DNA of 64,000 nt from Pseudoclavibacter chungangensis (GCF_013410545.1 NZ_JACCFV010000001.1:1984001-2048000); one strand, 5' to 3'. Counted from the stretch's first letter, positions 46,169-55,712 are shown. The notes: generated by a model from the sequence alone, not told the origin. Translations and numbers: made by a program.

Positions 46169-46756
46169 ATGCCACGAACCTCGGCGGCCGTCGCCGCCCG
46201 CACCGCGAGCCGGGTGCTCGCCGTCGCCACGACCCTCTTCTCGACGAGGGGCTTCGCGGACGTGTCCGTCGACGACGTCGCACAGGCCGCCGGCGTCACG
46301 CGGGGCGCCGTGTACCACCACTACGACAGCAAGGCCGGGCTCTTCCGGGCCGTCGCCGAGCATCTCCAGGCGGGCATCGCCGCCGAGCTCGTCGCAGCGG
46401 CCGACGCATCGGACTCCCCGGCGGCACGACTCCGCGCGGGCTCGCACGCCTTCCTCGATGCGATCACGCGCGGTGCAACGTCACGGGTACTCCTCGTCGA
46501 CGCGCCCGCAGCGCTCGGCTGGCAGGAGTGGCGTCGGATCGACGCGGAACGCTCCGAGGTCCACCTGCGCGATGCCCTCGGCGACGTCCTGGCCGAGTCC
46601 GGATCCGATTCGTCACTCCTCGACGCACTCACCGTCCAACTCTCCGGCGCCATGAACGACGCCGCGCTCTGGATCGCGCAGCACGACGACCCCACCATCG
46701 CCCGGCCGCTCGCGCACGCCGCGCTCGATCGCCTGCTCGACGCGGTCACCGTGTGA
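46169..46756 (+). CDS. TetR/AcrR family transcriptional regulator
   Basis: 195 residues from ATG 46169 (AAAGGAAG 4 nt upstream). HTH at about 10-55: ATTLFSTRGFADVSVDDVAQAAGVTRGAVYHHYDSKAGLF. The C-terminal ligand domain is typical in length. Predicted to repress itself and the divergent VOC gene through the two palindromes. Confidence 0.93.
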   Translation: MPRTSAAVAARTASRVLAVATTLFSTRGFADVSVDDVAQAAGVTRGAVYHHYDSKAGLFRAVAEHLQAGIAAELVAAADASDSPAARLRAGSHAFLDAITRGATSRVLLVDAPAALGWQEWRRIDAERSEVHLRDALGDVLAESGSDSSLLDALTVQLSGAMNDAALWIAQHDDPTIARPLAHAALDRLLDAVTV

Positions 46757-46813
46757 CGCCGAGCCGCCACGTCCGGGCAACGCACCGTCCGCGAGTCGCC
46801 CGGGCCGCGGCGG

Positions 46814-46819
46814 TACACT
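46814..46819 (+). promoter_or_regulatory. Candidate -10 box for the EIIB-EIIC transcript
   Basis: TACACT in the 139-bp gap after the TetR gene, 76 nt upstream of the EIIB ATG. No clear -35 was seen. Confidence 0.35.
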
Positions 46820-46895
46820 CCCGGTGCGATCGGAACGGCGGTCGACGCCGTCGAAGCTGACGGAGGCGGCGCGGCCGCCGGAAGGGCAGGACCCC

Positions 46896-47171
46896 ATGAA
46901 GATCATCGCCGTCTGCGGCATGGGCATCGGAACCTCCGTGCTGCTGAAGATGAACATCGAGGCAGCGCTCGAGGAGCTCGGCGTCGATGCCGAGGTCGAG
47001 GCGGCCGACATCAGCTCCGCGCGCGGAGCGGCCGCGAGCGCCGACCTCGTCATGACGAGCGCCGAACTCGCCCCCGAGATCGGCGAGGTCGACGTCCCCG
47101 TCGTCGTGGTCGACAACTTCGTCGACCAGGCCGAGGTGACGCAGAAGCTCGCCGCCGAGCTGGACCACTGA
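46896..47171 (+). CDS. ulaB: PTS sugar transporter subunit IIB, ascorbate type
   Basis: 91 residues from ATG 46896 (GGAAGGGCAGG upstream). Phosphocysteine loop AVCGMGIGTSVLLKMN with Cys7, the hallmark of UlaB/SgaB-type EIIB. Receives phosphate from the EIIA (His69 of the gene at 37193) and phosphorylates the sugar during EIIC transport. 28 bp before the EIIC gene. Confidence 0.9.
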   Translation: MKIIAVCGMGIGTSVLLKMNIEAALEELGVDAEVEAADISSARGAAASADLVMTSAELAPEIGEVDVPVVVVDNFVDQAEVTQKLAAELDH

Positions 47172-47199
47172 CCGGCCCGACCGGACAGGCGGACACATC

Positions 47200-48735
47200 A
47201 TGGAGTGGCTCGTCACCCTGCTCGACTTCATCGGGCAGCAGATCCTCAACGTCCCGGCGTACCTCGTCGGCATCATCGTCGCGATCGGGCTCATCGCGCT
47301 CAGGAAGTCGACCGGGCAGGTCGTGGGTGGCGCCCTCAAGGCGACGCTCGGCTTCCTCATCCTCGGCGCCGGCGCCGGCGTCGTCACGACCGCCCTCGAT
47401 CCGCTCGGCGCGCTCGTCCTCGCCGTCACGGGCGCCGAGGGCGTCATCCCGACCAACGAGGTCATCACCGCGATGGCCGCCGACAGCTTCGGCTCGACGA
47501 GCGCGTACATCCTGTCGCTCGGCTTCGTACTCATGCTCGTCATCGCCCGCTTCACGCCCCTCCACTACGTGTTCCTCACGGGGCACCACATGGTGTTCAT
47601 GGCGATGATGCTCTCGGTGCTCCTCTCGATCGGATTCGGAACCGGCAACGAGTGGCTCACGGTCCTCGTCGGCGCGTTCCTGCTCGCCGTCATGATGGTC
47701 GCGATGCCGGCGTTCGCCCAGCCGTGGACGAAACGCGTCACGGGCAACGACACGATCGCGATCGGTCACTTCGGCACGCTCGGCTACATCGCCGCCGGGG
47801 CCACCGGCCAGGCGGTCGGGCGCCGGAGCGTCTCGACCGAGGAGATCAAGGTGCCGCAGGGCCTGCGATTCCTTCGTGACTCGATGGTCGCGACGGCGCT
47901 CTCGATGGTGCTCATCTACCTCGTGTTCGCCGTGTGGGGGCTCGTCGCCCTCGGCGACGAGGCGCTGCCGTTCCTCGAGGCCGACGACAGCGGCGCGTTC
48001 GTCATGGCCGCGATCATGCAGGGTCTCATGTTCGGCGTCGGCGTCTCGGTCATCCTCTACGGCGTGCGCACGTTCCTCGGCGAGCTCATCCCGGCGTTCC
48101 AGGGCATCGCGAAGAAGGTCGTCCCCGGCGCGAAGGCCGCGCTCGACATCCCCATCGTGTTCCCCTTCGCCCAGAACGCCGTGCTCGTCGGGTTCCTCGC
48201 CTCGTTCCTCGGCGGGCTCGTCATGCTCTTCCTGCTCGCCGTCTGGCTCGGCCCCGCGTTCGGGCTCGCGCTCATCCTGCCCGGCATGGTGCCCCACTTC
48301 TTCACCGGTGGTGGTGCCGGGGTCTACGGGAACGCGACGGGCGGACGCCGCGGGGCGAGCCTCGGAGGCTTCGTCAACGGCCTGCTCATCACCCTCCTGC
48401 CAGCCTTCCTGTACGGCGTCATGTCGGGCATCGGGCTGCAGGGCTCGACCTTCGGCGACGCCGACTTCGGCTGGTTCGGCTCGCTCGTCGGCCTCAGCGT
48501 GCAGACCGGCAGTCTCGGCGTGGGCATCGTGCTGACGCTCCTCCTCGGGCTCGTCGTGCTCGGCCTCGCGATCGCGTGGCAGGTGCGCGTCGTCGATCGC
48601 GGCTGGATGCCCGGAGCGGCCCACCAGGCGTTCATCGACGAGCGCACGGAGGCCGAGAAGGCGGCCGCGAAAGCCGCGAAGGACGCCGCGACCGCACGAC
48701 GCCGTGAGGCGTCGAGCGACGAACCCGCCGACTGA
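47200..48735 (+). CDS. ulaA: PTS ascorbate-type transporter subunit IIC (UlaA)
   Basis: 511 residues with about eleven hydrophobic segments. The UlaA family pattern is clear: an N-terminal FIGQQILNVPAYLVGIIVAIGLIALRKS, PLHYVFLTGHHMVFMAMML, and a C-terminal GNATGGRRGASLGGFVNGLLITLLPAFL. A charged C-terminal tail (AEKAAAKAAKDAATARRREA) is predicted to be cytoplasmic. Substrate is L-ascorbate or a related pentose/pentitol. No ascorbate-degradation genes (ulaD/E/F/G) are visible here. Confidence 0.92.
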   Translation: MEWLVTLLDFIGQQILNVPAYLVGIIVAIGLIALRKSTGQVVGGALKATLGFLILGAGAGVVTTALDPLGALVLAVTGAEGVIPTNEVITAMAADSFGSTSAYILSLGFVLMLVIARFTPLHYVFLTGHHMVFMAMMLSVLLSIGFGTGNEWLTVLVGAFLLAVMMVAMPAFAQPWTKRVTGNDTIAIGHFGTLGYIAAGATGQAVGRRSVSTEEIKVPQGLRFLRDSMVATALSMVLIYLVFAVWGLVALGDEALPFLEADDSGAFVMAAIMQGLMFGVGVSVILYGVRTFLGELIPAFQGIAKKVVPGAKAALDIPIVFPFAQNAVLVGFLASFLGGLVMLFLLAVWLGPAFGLALILPGMVPHFFTGGGAGVYGNATGGRRGASLGGFVNGLLITLLPAFLYGVMSGIGLQGSTFGDADFGWFGSLVGLSVQTGSLGVGIVLTLLLGLVVLGLAIAWQVRVVDRGWMPGAAHQAFIDERTEAEKAAAKAAKDAATARRREASSDEPAD

Positions 48736-48759
48736 CCACACACGCGGCACGGAACCTGG

Positions 48760-48765
48760 TAATCT
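48760..48765 (+). promoter_or_regulatory. Candidate rpsT -10 box
   Basis: TAATCT 106 nt upstream of the rpsT ATG, in the 135-bp gap. No consensus -35 is evident. Confidence 0.35.
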
Positions 48766-48870
48766 TGCTCCTTGGCTTCCGCGTTGTCCCACACGGCGCG
48801 AACACGCCGCTCGGCCCCTCTACCGCGCGGCACTTCCACAGTCCGGTATTTCAGGGAGAACACCACCCGC

Positions 48871-49131
48871 ATGGCGAACATCAAGTCGCAGATCAAGCGC
48901 ATCGAGACCAACCGCAAGGCGACCGAGCGCAACAAGGCCTACAAGAGCGAGCTCCGCACCGCGATCCGTCGCGTCCGTCAGGCCGTCGCCGCGGGCGACG
49001 CCGAGCAGGCCGGCACCGCCCTCGCGCACGCCACGAAGAAGCTCGACAAGGCCGTCTCGAAGGGCGTCATCCACAAGAACCAGGCGGCGAACCGCAAATC
49101 GGCCATCGCCAAGCAGGTCGCGTCGCTCTGA
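48871..49131 (+). CDS. rpsT: 30S ribosomal protein S20
   Basis: 86 residues starting [28 protein letters not shown], the typical S20 opening, and ending in the [19 protein letters not shown] pattern that contacts 16S rRNA. An in-frame extension upstream is not S20-like. GGGAG lies 12 nt upstream. In the order lepA(-), rpsT(+), holA(-) it keeps the actinobacterial orientation, though the neighbours are displaced. Confidence 0.97.
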   Translation: MANIKSQIKRIETNRKATERNKAYKSELRTAIRRVRQAVAAGDAEQAGTALAHATKKLDKAVSKGVIHKNQAANRKSAIAKQVASL

Positions 49132-49157
49132 CCCGACCTCGCCCGTTCGGGCGAACA

Positions 49158-49191
49158 CGACGAAGGCCCCGCTCCGGCGGGGCCTTCGTCG
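49158..49191 (+). terminator. rpsT terminator
   Basis: Perfect 15-bp stem (49158-49172 with 49177-49191) and a TCCG loop, 26 bp after rpsT. Confidence 0.85.
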
Positions 49192-49267
49192 TTCCCGCTC
49201 GCTCCGCCGCCCGTCGCGACGGCGGGGCGTCCGGGTGTGCGCCCGCACCCCGTCCCCGGCACGCCGG

Positions 49268-49306
49268 AACGGCACCGCCCCCGCATCGTGCGGGGGCGGT
49301 GCCGTT
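49268..49306 (-). terminator. Terminator of the sugar ABC operon
   Basis: Perfect 18-bp stem (49268-49285 with 49289-49306) and a TCG loop, 26 bp beyond the ATPase stop on the minus strand. Confidence 0.85.
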
Positions 49307-49331
49307 TCGCGCGTCGCCGTCGTGGCAGGGC

Positions 49332-50426
49332 TCAGCGCAGCCGCCGTTCGGTGGCCGCGTCGAAGTGGAGGATGCGTTCGTGCTCGACGGCGAAGGTGAG
49401 TTCGTCCCCCACGGCGGGCGCGTGGCCCTTCGGGAGACGCGCCACGGCGGGCCGCTTGCGCGTCCCGTCGGTCGATCGCGCGTAGACGAAGAGGTCCGAC
49501 CCGAGCTCCTCCACGAAGCCGACGGTCATCGTGATGCTCGGAACCGTCGGCGCGGGCTCCCCTTCGTGAACGAGGCGCAGGTCCTCGGGACGGATCCCGA
49601 TGACCTCCTCGCCCTCGTGCCCCGGGAACCGGTTCACGGTCAGCGCGAGCGACGCGTTCGTCGCCGCGGCACCATCGTCGTTCGGCTGCACGTGCACGAG
49701 ATTCATGGTCGGCGACCCGATGAAGCCCGCGACGAAGAGCGTGTCGGGCTCGTCGTACAGCTCGCGCGGCGTGCCGACCTGCTCGATGCGGCCAGCGTTC
49801 ATGACGACGACGCGATCGCCCATCGTCATGGCCTCGGTCTGATCGTGCGTGACGTACACGGTCGTGACCCCGAGCCGCTGCTGCAGATCCGCGATCTGCG
49901 TGCGCGTCTGCGTGCGCAGCTTCGCGTCGAGGTTCGAGAGCGGCTCGTCCATGAGGAACACCTGCGGCTGGCGCACGATCGCGCGCCCCATCGCGACGCG
50001 CTGCCGCTGACCGCCCGAGAGCTCCCGAGGCTTCCGGTCGAGGTAGTCCTCGAGCTCGAGCAGCTCGGCGGCACTGCGCACCCGCTTCGTGCGCTCGGCC
50101 TTCGGCACGCCGGAGTTCTTGAGCGCGAACTCCATGTTGCCGGCGACCGTCATGTGCGGGTACAGGGCATAGCTCTGGAAGACCATGGAGACGTCGCGGT
50201 CCATCGCGCCGACACCCGTCACATCCCGATCGCCGAATCGGATGTCGCCCGCGGTGGGCAGCTCGAAACCGGCGAGCAGTCGCAGTGTCGTCGACTTCCC
50301 GCATCCCGACGGCCCCACGAGGACGATGAACTCGCCGTCCTCGATGTGGATGCTGACGTCCTCGAGGGACGGCTTCGTGGCTCCGGGATACGTCAGCGAG
50401 AGTCCGCTGAGCGTGACGTCGACCAT
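49332..50426 (-). CDS. Sugar ABC transporter ATP-binding protein, MsmK/UgpC type
   Basis: 364 residues. Walker A GPSGCGKST at 38-46, Q-loop FQSYALYPH, signature LSGGQRQR, Walker B VFLMDEPLSNLD, switch TVYVTHDQ. The C-terminal regulatory TOBE domain (MNLVHVQ, VIGIRPEDLRL, GSDLFVYAR) identifies the CUT1 multi-sugar type. Last gene of the 53706-49332 operon. Such ATPases can serve several importers, which matters here because the galactoside importer has none. Confidence 0.95.
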   Translation of the reverse strand: MVDVTLSGLSLTYPGATKPSLEDVSIHIEDGEFIVLVGPSGCGKSTTLRLLAGFELPTAGDIRFGDRDVTGVGAMDRDVSMVFQSYALYPHMTVAGNMEFALKNSGVPKAERTKRVRSAAELLELEDYLDRKPRELSGGQRQRVAMGRAIVRQPQVFLMDEPLSNLDAKLRTQTRTQIADLQQRLGVTTVYVTHDQTEAMTMGDRVVVMNAGRIEQVGTPRELYDEPDTLFVAGFIGSPTMNLVHVQPNDDGAAATNASLALTVNRFPGHEGEEVIGIRPEDLRLVHEGEPAPTVPSITMTVGFVEELGSDLFVYARSTDGTRKRPAVARLPKGHAPAVGDELTFAVEHERILHFDAATERRLR

Positions 50427-50454
50427 GGTTCTCCTTCGTGTTCCCGAGCGGCGG

Positions 50455-51789
50455 CTACGCGCCGAGGCGGGGCTTGAGGTCGTTCTCGTAGAGCGACGTC
50501 ATCTCGTCCTGCGCGCCCTGCAGGGTCGTTTTCACGTCCGCGTCGGTCGTGAGGATCGTCTGCAGCGCCGTCGAGATCGTCAGGTCGCCACCGGGCAGCA
50601 GCACGCGGCCGAAGTCCTGGTTGCGGGTCTTGGCGAGCTGCTTGACGGCGACCTCGAACGCGGGGGTCGTCGCGTAGACCTCGCTCATGTCGGCGTCGGT
50701 GCGGACGGGCAGGTAGCCGGTCGAGGCGGAGAACGTCGCCGTGTTCTCGGCGTTCGTGAGGAAGTCGATGAACTTCGCGGCCGCGAGCTGCTTCTCGGGC
50801 GTCGACTTCGAGGAGATGCCGAGGCCCGCGCCGCCCGTCGGGACGACGTCGTCGCTGCCCGCGGGGCCGCCGGGCAGGAAGCCGACGCCGATCTCGAACT
50901 GTGCCGTCTCGAGCAGGCCACCGAGCGAGCCGGTCGAGCCGATGAACGAGCTCGTCGCGCCCGCGGCGAAGTCGTCGGCGGGGTCACCGCTCGCGACGTT
51001 GGCCCAGCCGTCCTTCACACCGTTCTGCGCGAACGTGACGGCCTCGACCGTGGCGTCGCTCGTCATGGGCGACATGTCCCACTCGTTGCTCCAGTTACCG
51101 CCGTACGCCCACACGATGTTCGCCATCGTCCAGGCCGGGTACTCGTCCTGGGGCGGGAAGGTGAACGAGGACGCGGCGGCGTTCGCGGCCTTCAGCTTCT
51201 CGCCGTTCGCCTTGACGTCGTCCCACGTGGCGGGTGCCTGGTCGGGCAGACCGGCCGCCGAGTACTGCGACTTGTTGTAGTAGAAGATCGGCGTCGAACG
51301 CGCGTAGGGCGCGGCGAAGTGGGCGCCCTCGTAGAGATAGTCGTTGTAGAGCGTCTCCTGGTACGTCGAGACGTCGGCACCGGCCGCCGCGAGCGCGTCG
51401 TCGACGGGAAGGAGCGAACCGTTGAGGTAGTTGGTGAACCACGTGGCGTCGGAGACGACGACGACGTCACCGATGTCGTTCGAGCCCTGGGCGGCCTGGA
51501 ACTTCTGCGAGACCTCCTCGTAGTTCGCGCCGGCCGTGACGATGTTGACCGTGATGCCGGTCTCGGCCGTGAAGGCGTCCGTGATCTGCTTCTCGACGTC
51601 GGTCGAACCGCCGGGGTGGTTCGTCCAGAAGGTGATCGAGTCGGCGGGCGTCACGCCCGAGAAGTCGACCGCCTCGCTCGCTGTGTCGGTGCCGCCGACG
51701 GCGGGGCCGCAGCCGGTGAGTGCGAGCGTCGCGACACCCACCGAGGCCGTGACGGCCAGCAGCTTCGGGGTACGGATTCGGATGGTCAT
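50455..51789 (-). CDS. Extracellular sugar-binding lipoprotein, UgpB-like
   Basis: 444 residues from ATG 51789. Lipobox LTGC with Cys27 after a short basic start (MTIRIRTPKL). Family-1 SBP features: SITFWTNHPGGSTDVEKQITDAFTAETGI, TPIFYYNKSQYSAAGLPDQAPATWDDV, KFIDFLTNAENTATFSASTGYLPVR. The pattern is close to glycerol-3-phosphate/sugar binders (UgpB), but the actual ligand is unknown. Third gene of the operon after two permeases. Confidence 0.93.
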   Translation of the reverse strand: MTIRIRTPKLLAVTASVGVATLALTGCGPAVGGTDTASEAVDFSGVTPADSITFWTNHPGGSTDVEKQITDAFTAETGITVNIVTAGANYEEVSQKFQAAQGSNDIGDVVVVSDATWFTNYLNGSLLPVDDALAAAGADVSTYQETLYNDYLYEGAHFAAPYARSTPIFYYNKSQYSAAGLPDQAPATWDDVKANGEKLKAANAAASSFTFPPQDEYPAWTMANIVWAYGGNWSNEWDMSPMTSDATVEAVTFAQNGVKDGWANVASGDPADDFAAGATSSFIGSTGSLGGLLETAQFEIGVGFLPGGPAGSDDVVPTGGAGLGISSKSTPEKQLAAAKFIDFLTNAENTATFSASTGYLPVRTDADMSEVYATTPAFEVAVKQLAKTRNQDFGRVLLPGGDLTISTALQTILTTDADVKTTLQGAQDEMTSLYENDLKPRLGA

Positions 51790-51853
51790 GGATTCACTCC
51801 GATGGTTGTGTTGCTGTGGAGACGTGGGAGTTCGAGCGAGCGTGCGGCGGCCG

Positions 51854-52732
51854 TCACTTGACGGCGCCCTGCGTGAGCCCCGCGACGATGTAGCGCTGGA
51901 GCGACGCGAAGACGATGAGGATCGGGATGATGACGAGCACGGCGCCGGCCATGTAGAAGCCGTACACACCCGTGCCCGACTCGATCGAGTGCAGCAGGTT
52001 GAGGCCGACGGGCAGGGTCATCGAGTCGGGGGTGTCCGTGATGATGAGCGGCCACATGAAGTTGTTCCACTCGTTCACGATCGTGACGAGCGCGACCGTC
52101 GCGATCGCGGGCGCCGAGACGGGCACGACGATCTGCCACAGGCGTTTCATGTGCCCCGCGTGGTCGAGCTCCGCGGCCTCGAGCAGTTCCTTCGGGAGCG
52201 TCTTGAACTGCTGTCGCAGGAGGAACGTGCCGAACGCCGTCCCGAGCCCGGGCAGGATGATGCCCCACAGGGTGTTCCGGCCGCCGAGCTGCGAGACGAG
52301 GTTGTAGTTCGGCAGGAGGACGGCCTCGGGCGGCACCATGAGTGCGACGAGGATGCCGATGAAGATGAGGTTCTTGAAGCGGATCTTCACGAACACGAGC
52401 GCGTAGGCGGACGCGATCGCGAGGACGACCTTGATCGCCGATCCCACGAACGTGACGATGATGCTGTTGATCGTGATGCGGCCGAGCGGCACCCGGTCGG
52501 CGACGGCCTCGTAGTTCGCGAGCGTCGGCTCCTGCGGCAGGAACGCCGGGGTGAGCGTGACGATCTCGCTCGCGGGCTTGAACGACGACGCGATCATCCA
52601 CGCGAGCGGCACGACGATGATGAACAGGGCGATGAGGATGGGCAGGTAGCCCACGAGGATCGTGTCGAGGACGTTGCGCCAGCCGAGGGCCTGTCGGAGC
52701 CCGTGGCCCGTGCGGACCGAGGTCACGGTCAT
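51854..52732 (-). CDS. Carbohydrate ABC transporter permease, UgpE/MalG type
   Basis: 292 residues from ATG 52732, overlapping the first permease's stop (ATGA). Six helices; EAA loop LPKELLEAAELDHAGHMKRLWQIVVPVSAP. Forms the channel with the upstream UgpA-type permease. Confidence 0.94.
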   Translation of the reverse strand: MTVTSVRTGHGLRQALGWRNVLDTILVGYLPILIALFIIVVPLAWMIASSFKPASEIVTLTPAFLPQEPTLANYEAVADRVPLGRITINSIIVTFVGSAIKVVLAIASAYALVFVKIRFKNLIFIGILVALMVPPEAVLLPNYNLVSQLGGRNTLWGIILPGLGTAFGTFLLRQQFKTLPKELLEAAELDHAGHMKRLWQIVVPVSAPAIATVALVTIVNEWNNFMWPLIITDTPDSMTLPVGLNLLHSIESGTGVYGFYMAGAVLVIIPILIVFASLQRYIVAGLTQGAVK

Positions 52733-53706
52733 GCGTAGTGCACCTTCCGCTCGACGAACCGCATCTGCAGGGCCGTGATCGCGAAGAGGACGACGAATAG
52801 GACGACCGAGATCGCGGCCCCGTACCCCGCCCGCTGGTAGGGGCCGAACGTCTGCAGGTAGATCTCGAACACGATCGTGTTCGTGCCGTTGCCCGTCGGG
52901 GTCATCGTGTTGAGCAGATCGAACGCCTGCATCGAGCTCAGGATCGTCGTGATGAAGAGGAAGAACACCGTCGGACTGAGCAGCGGCAGGACGACCGAGA
53001 AGAAGCGCCGCACCGGGCCCGCGCGGTCGATCGTCGCCGCCTCGATGAGGTCGCGCGGGATCGACTGCAGGCCCGCGAGGTAGACGACGGCGCAGTAACC
53101 GAGGTTCTTCCAGACGTAGACAATGATGACCATCACGAGCGCGAGGTCCTTGTCGAGATACCACTGCGGCGAGGTGCCACCGAAGCCGCGGATGACGTAC
53201 GCGAGGACGCCGATCTGCGGATCGAAGATGAAGTTCCACACCATGCCGATACCGACGCCCGAGAGCACGTACGGCGCGAACACACCCGTCCGGAAGAGCG
53301 TGCGTCCGGGCAGTCGCCGGTTGAGTGCGAGCGCGAGCAGGAGGCCGATGATCATCGAGCCGGCGACCGTCGCGACCGTGAAGATCAGCGTCACCCGCCA
53401 CATCTCGAGCCCACCCGACGAGGTGAACAGGCGCGTGTAGTTATCGAAGCCGACGAACCTCGCCGCCGACGAACCGAGGCTCCAGTCGAGCGTCGAGTAG
53501 TAGACGTTCGAGAAGAGCGGCACGTAGATGAACGCGATGATGAGCGCCGCGTTCGGGCCGATCAACCCCCAGAACACGAGCCGTTCCCTGCGCTGTCGAC
53601 GGCGACGTGTCGCGTCGAGGGAGGCGGTGGCCCGGTCGTCCGGCTTCGCGGGCACCGCGGCGCGCGGCTCCTCGACGTCCTTCTGCAGTGTCTTCGGCGT
53701 TGCCAC
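52729..53706 (-). CDS. Carbohydrate ABC transporter permease, UgpA/MalF type
   Basis: 325 residues from GTG 53706, chosen because GAAGGA lies 5 nt upstream; an earlier GTG at 53766 is possible. A basic head (TRRRRQRRERL) precedes six helices; EAA loop IPRDLIEAATIDRAGPVRRFFSVVLPLLSP. First gene of the operon UgpA-UgpE-SBP-ATPase, divergent from the GTPase pair. Confidence 0.93.
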   Translation of the reverse strand: MATPKTLQKDVEEPRAAVPAKPDDRATASLDATRRRRQRRERLVFWGLIGPNAALIIAFIYVPLFSNVYYSTLDWSLGSSAARFVGFDNYTRLFTSSGGLEMWRVTLIFTVATVAGSMIIGLLLALALNRRLPGRTLFRTGVFAPYVLSGVGIGMVWNFIFDPQIGVLAYVIRGFGGTSPQWYLDKDLALVMVIIVYVWKNLGYCAVVYLAGLQSIPRDLIEAATIDRAGPVRRFFSVVLPLLSPTVFFLFITTILSSMQAFDLLNTMTPTGNGTNTIVFEIYLQTFGPYQRAGYGAAISVVLFVVLFAITALQMRFVERKVHYA

Positions 53707-53894
53707 GAGTTCCTTCGGTGTTCCCGCGCCGAACGGCGTCCGGCGACCCCCGAAACGATGGGGCACGCGTCTGAATCACCGGATCGTCGTCGGTGAACGC
53801 GCGCGGACGTCGACGTGAAGGATCCGGGAACCCACCCCCACGCCGATCGTCTCGCGTCCGCCCCACGACGGCATGCATGCGGCATGCTGGGACC
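53707..53894. other. Divergent region, sugar importer / GTPase pair
   Basis: 188 bp with promoters for both operons. No clear operator or -10/-35 pair was identified. Confidence 0.4.
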
Positions 53895-55712
53895 GTGACC
53901 GACACGACGCCCGGTGCCGAGGCCCGACTCGCCGAGCTCCGGGATGCGCTCGAGCAACTCCGGCTCCCGCTCGAACTCGCCGAGGCGGACGCCGCACGGC
54001 GCGTCCGAGACGCCTCGATCCGGCAGATCGACGACTACGTCGCGCCGCGGCTCGTGGACCTCGACGCCCCGCTGCTCGCAGTCGTGGGCGGCTCGACCGG
54101 CGCGGGCAAGTCGACGCTCGTCAACTCGCTCGTCGGACATCCCGTCACGCGGACGGGCGCGATCCGGCCGACGACCCGTCAGCCGATCCTCCTCCACGCG
54201 CCGACCGACCGCGAGTGGTTCGCCTCGACCCGCATCCTGCCCGGACTCGCGCGCATCACGGGTGTGCGGCGCGACGGCCACCTCCCCGCGAGTCGCGCGG
54301 GCGACGATCCGGACGCGACCCTCATCTCGTCGGTCGTGCTGCTCGCCGACGAGCGCATCCCCGAGCGGCTCGCGATCCTCGACGCGCCCGACGTCGACTC
54401 GATCGCCGACGAGAACCGCGCGCTCGCGAAGCAATTGCTCGCCGCCGCCGACCTCTGGTTGTTCGTCACGACCGCGAACCGCTACGCCGACGCCGTGCCG
54501 TGGGCGCTCCTCGAGGACGCCGCGGAACGCGACATCACGCTCGGCGTCGTCCTCGACCGCGTCCCCGTCGAGGCGGTGCCGGAGGTCGAACCGGACCTTC
54601 GGGCGCTGCTCGCATCGAAGGGCCTCGGCGCCGCGCCCGTCTTCGTGATCCCCGAGACACCGCTCGACGAACTCGGCATGCTGCCCGCCGGAGCAGTGGA
54701 CCCCGTTCGCGCGTGGCTCGAGTCGCTCAGCGCCGATCGCGTCGCCCGCGAGGAGGTCTCGAGGCGGACCGTCGCGGGGGCGGTCCGTCGCCTCGCCGCG
54801 AACGCACGCGTCGTCGCGGCTGCCAGATCGGCGCAGCTCGCGGTCGCCGAGGGCGTCCGCGAGCGTACGCGCGACGCCTACGCGATCGCCCAGGAACGCG
54901 TGATCGACGCGACGCGCGACGGCACGCTGCTCCGCAGCGAGGTCCTCAGCCGATGGCAGGACGTCGTCGGCACGAGCGACGTGTTCCGCTCGCTCGAGTC
55001 GTGGTTCGGGCGCGCCCGCGACCGCGCGACCGCGTTCGTGCGCGGACACCCCCAGCCCATCCGCGAGGTCGAGGTCGAGATCGAGCACGGCCTGCACGCG
55101 GTCGTCGTCGACCAGGCGGGCCGCGCGGCGGCGGACGCGTATGCGCGACTGCGACAGTCCCCCGCCGGCCGCCAACTCGCCGCCGACACGACGCTCGGCC
55201 GCGAGAGCGCGGACCTCGACGCGCGCACGTCGACCGCGATCCGTGCGTGGCAGGCGGCGCTCGTGGACCTCATCCAGGAGCGCGCCGCGGGGAAGCGCGG
55301 CCGTGCCCGGCTCATGTCGCTCGGACTCAACGCCGTCACGGTGACGCTCATGGTCGTCGTGTTCGCATCGACCGGCGGACTCACGGGCGGCGAGATCGCG
55401 ATCGCGGGCGGCTCCGCCGTCGTCGGGCAGAAGCTGCTCGAGACCGTGTTCGGCGAGGACGCCGTCCGTCGGCTCGCGGCCGAGGCGAGGGACGATCTCG
55501 AGCGGCGCGTGGCCGCCCTGTTCGAGACGGAGTACGAACGATACGACCTCCTGCTCCGACTCGTCGACGAGGGGCCCGGCCCCGACGATCTCGAGACCGC
55601 CGCGGCGGCGCTCGAACGGGCGATGCGCTCGGTCGGGCGCGATACCGCCGCCGACGCGCTCGTCGAGCAGGTCGATCCGGTCGTGCTCGAGAAGCCGGAG
55701 GAGACGGCGTGA
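53895..55712 (+). CDS. Dynamin-like GTPase A
   Basis: 605 residues from GTG 53895. P-loop GGSTGAGKST at 66-73, an RPTTRQPILL switch-I-like Thr pair, LAILDAPDVDS (G3) and a VVLDRVP G4-like region. Long helical stretches follow (about 290-470), then two short hydrophobic segments near 475-520 (AVTVTLMVVVFASTGGL; GEIAIAGGSAVVGQKLL). This layout fits bacterial dynamin-like proteins that act at membranes. Its stop overlaps the start of GTPase B (GTGA), so the two are made together. Confidence 0.82.
   Translation: MTDTTPGAEARLAELRDALEQLRLPLELAEADAARRVRDASIRQIDDYVAPRLVDLDAPLLAVVGGSTGAGKSTLVNSLVGHPVTRTGAIRPTTRQPILLHAPTDREWFASTRILPGLARITGVRRDGHLPASRAGDDPDATLISSVVLLADERIPERLAILDAPDVDSIADENRALAKQLLAAADLWLFVTTANRYADAVPWALLEDAAERDITLGVVLDRVPVEAVPEVEPDLRALLASKGLGAAPVFVIPETPLDELGMLPAGAVDPVRAWLESLSADRVAREEVSRRTVAGAVRRLAANARVVAAARSAQLAVAEGVRERTRDAYAIAQERVIDATRDGTLLRSEVLSRWQDVVGTSDVFRSLESWFGRARDRATAFVRGHPQPIREVEVEIEHGLHAVVVDQAGRAAADAYARLRQSPAGRQLAADTTLGRESADLDARTSTAIRAWQAALVDLIQERAAGKRGRARLMSLGLNAVTVTLMVVVFASTGGLTGGEIAIAGGSAVVGQKLLETVFGEDAVRRLAAEARDDLERRVAALFETEYERYDLLLRLVDEGPGPDDLETAAAALERAMRSVGRDTAADALVEQVDPVVLEKPEETA

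Noticed and set aside
37934..46756. Genomic island with integrase
   Set aside because: The block looks inserted, but no integrase, transposase, tRNA target or flanking repeat is present, so only a synteny argument remains.
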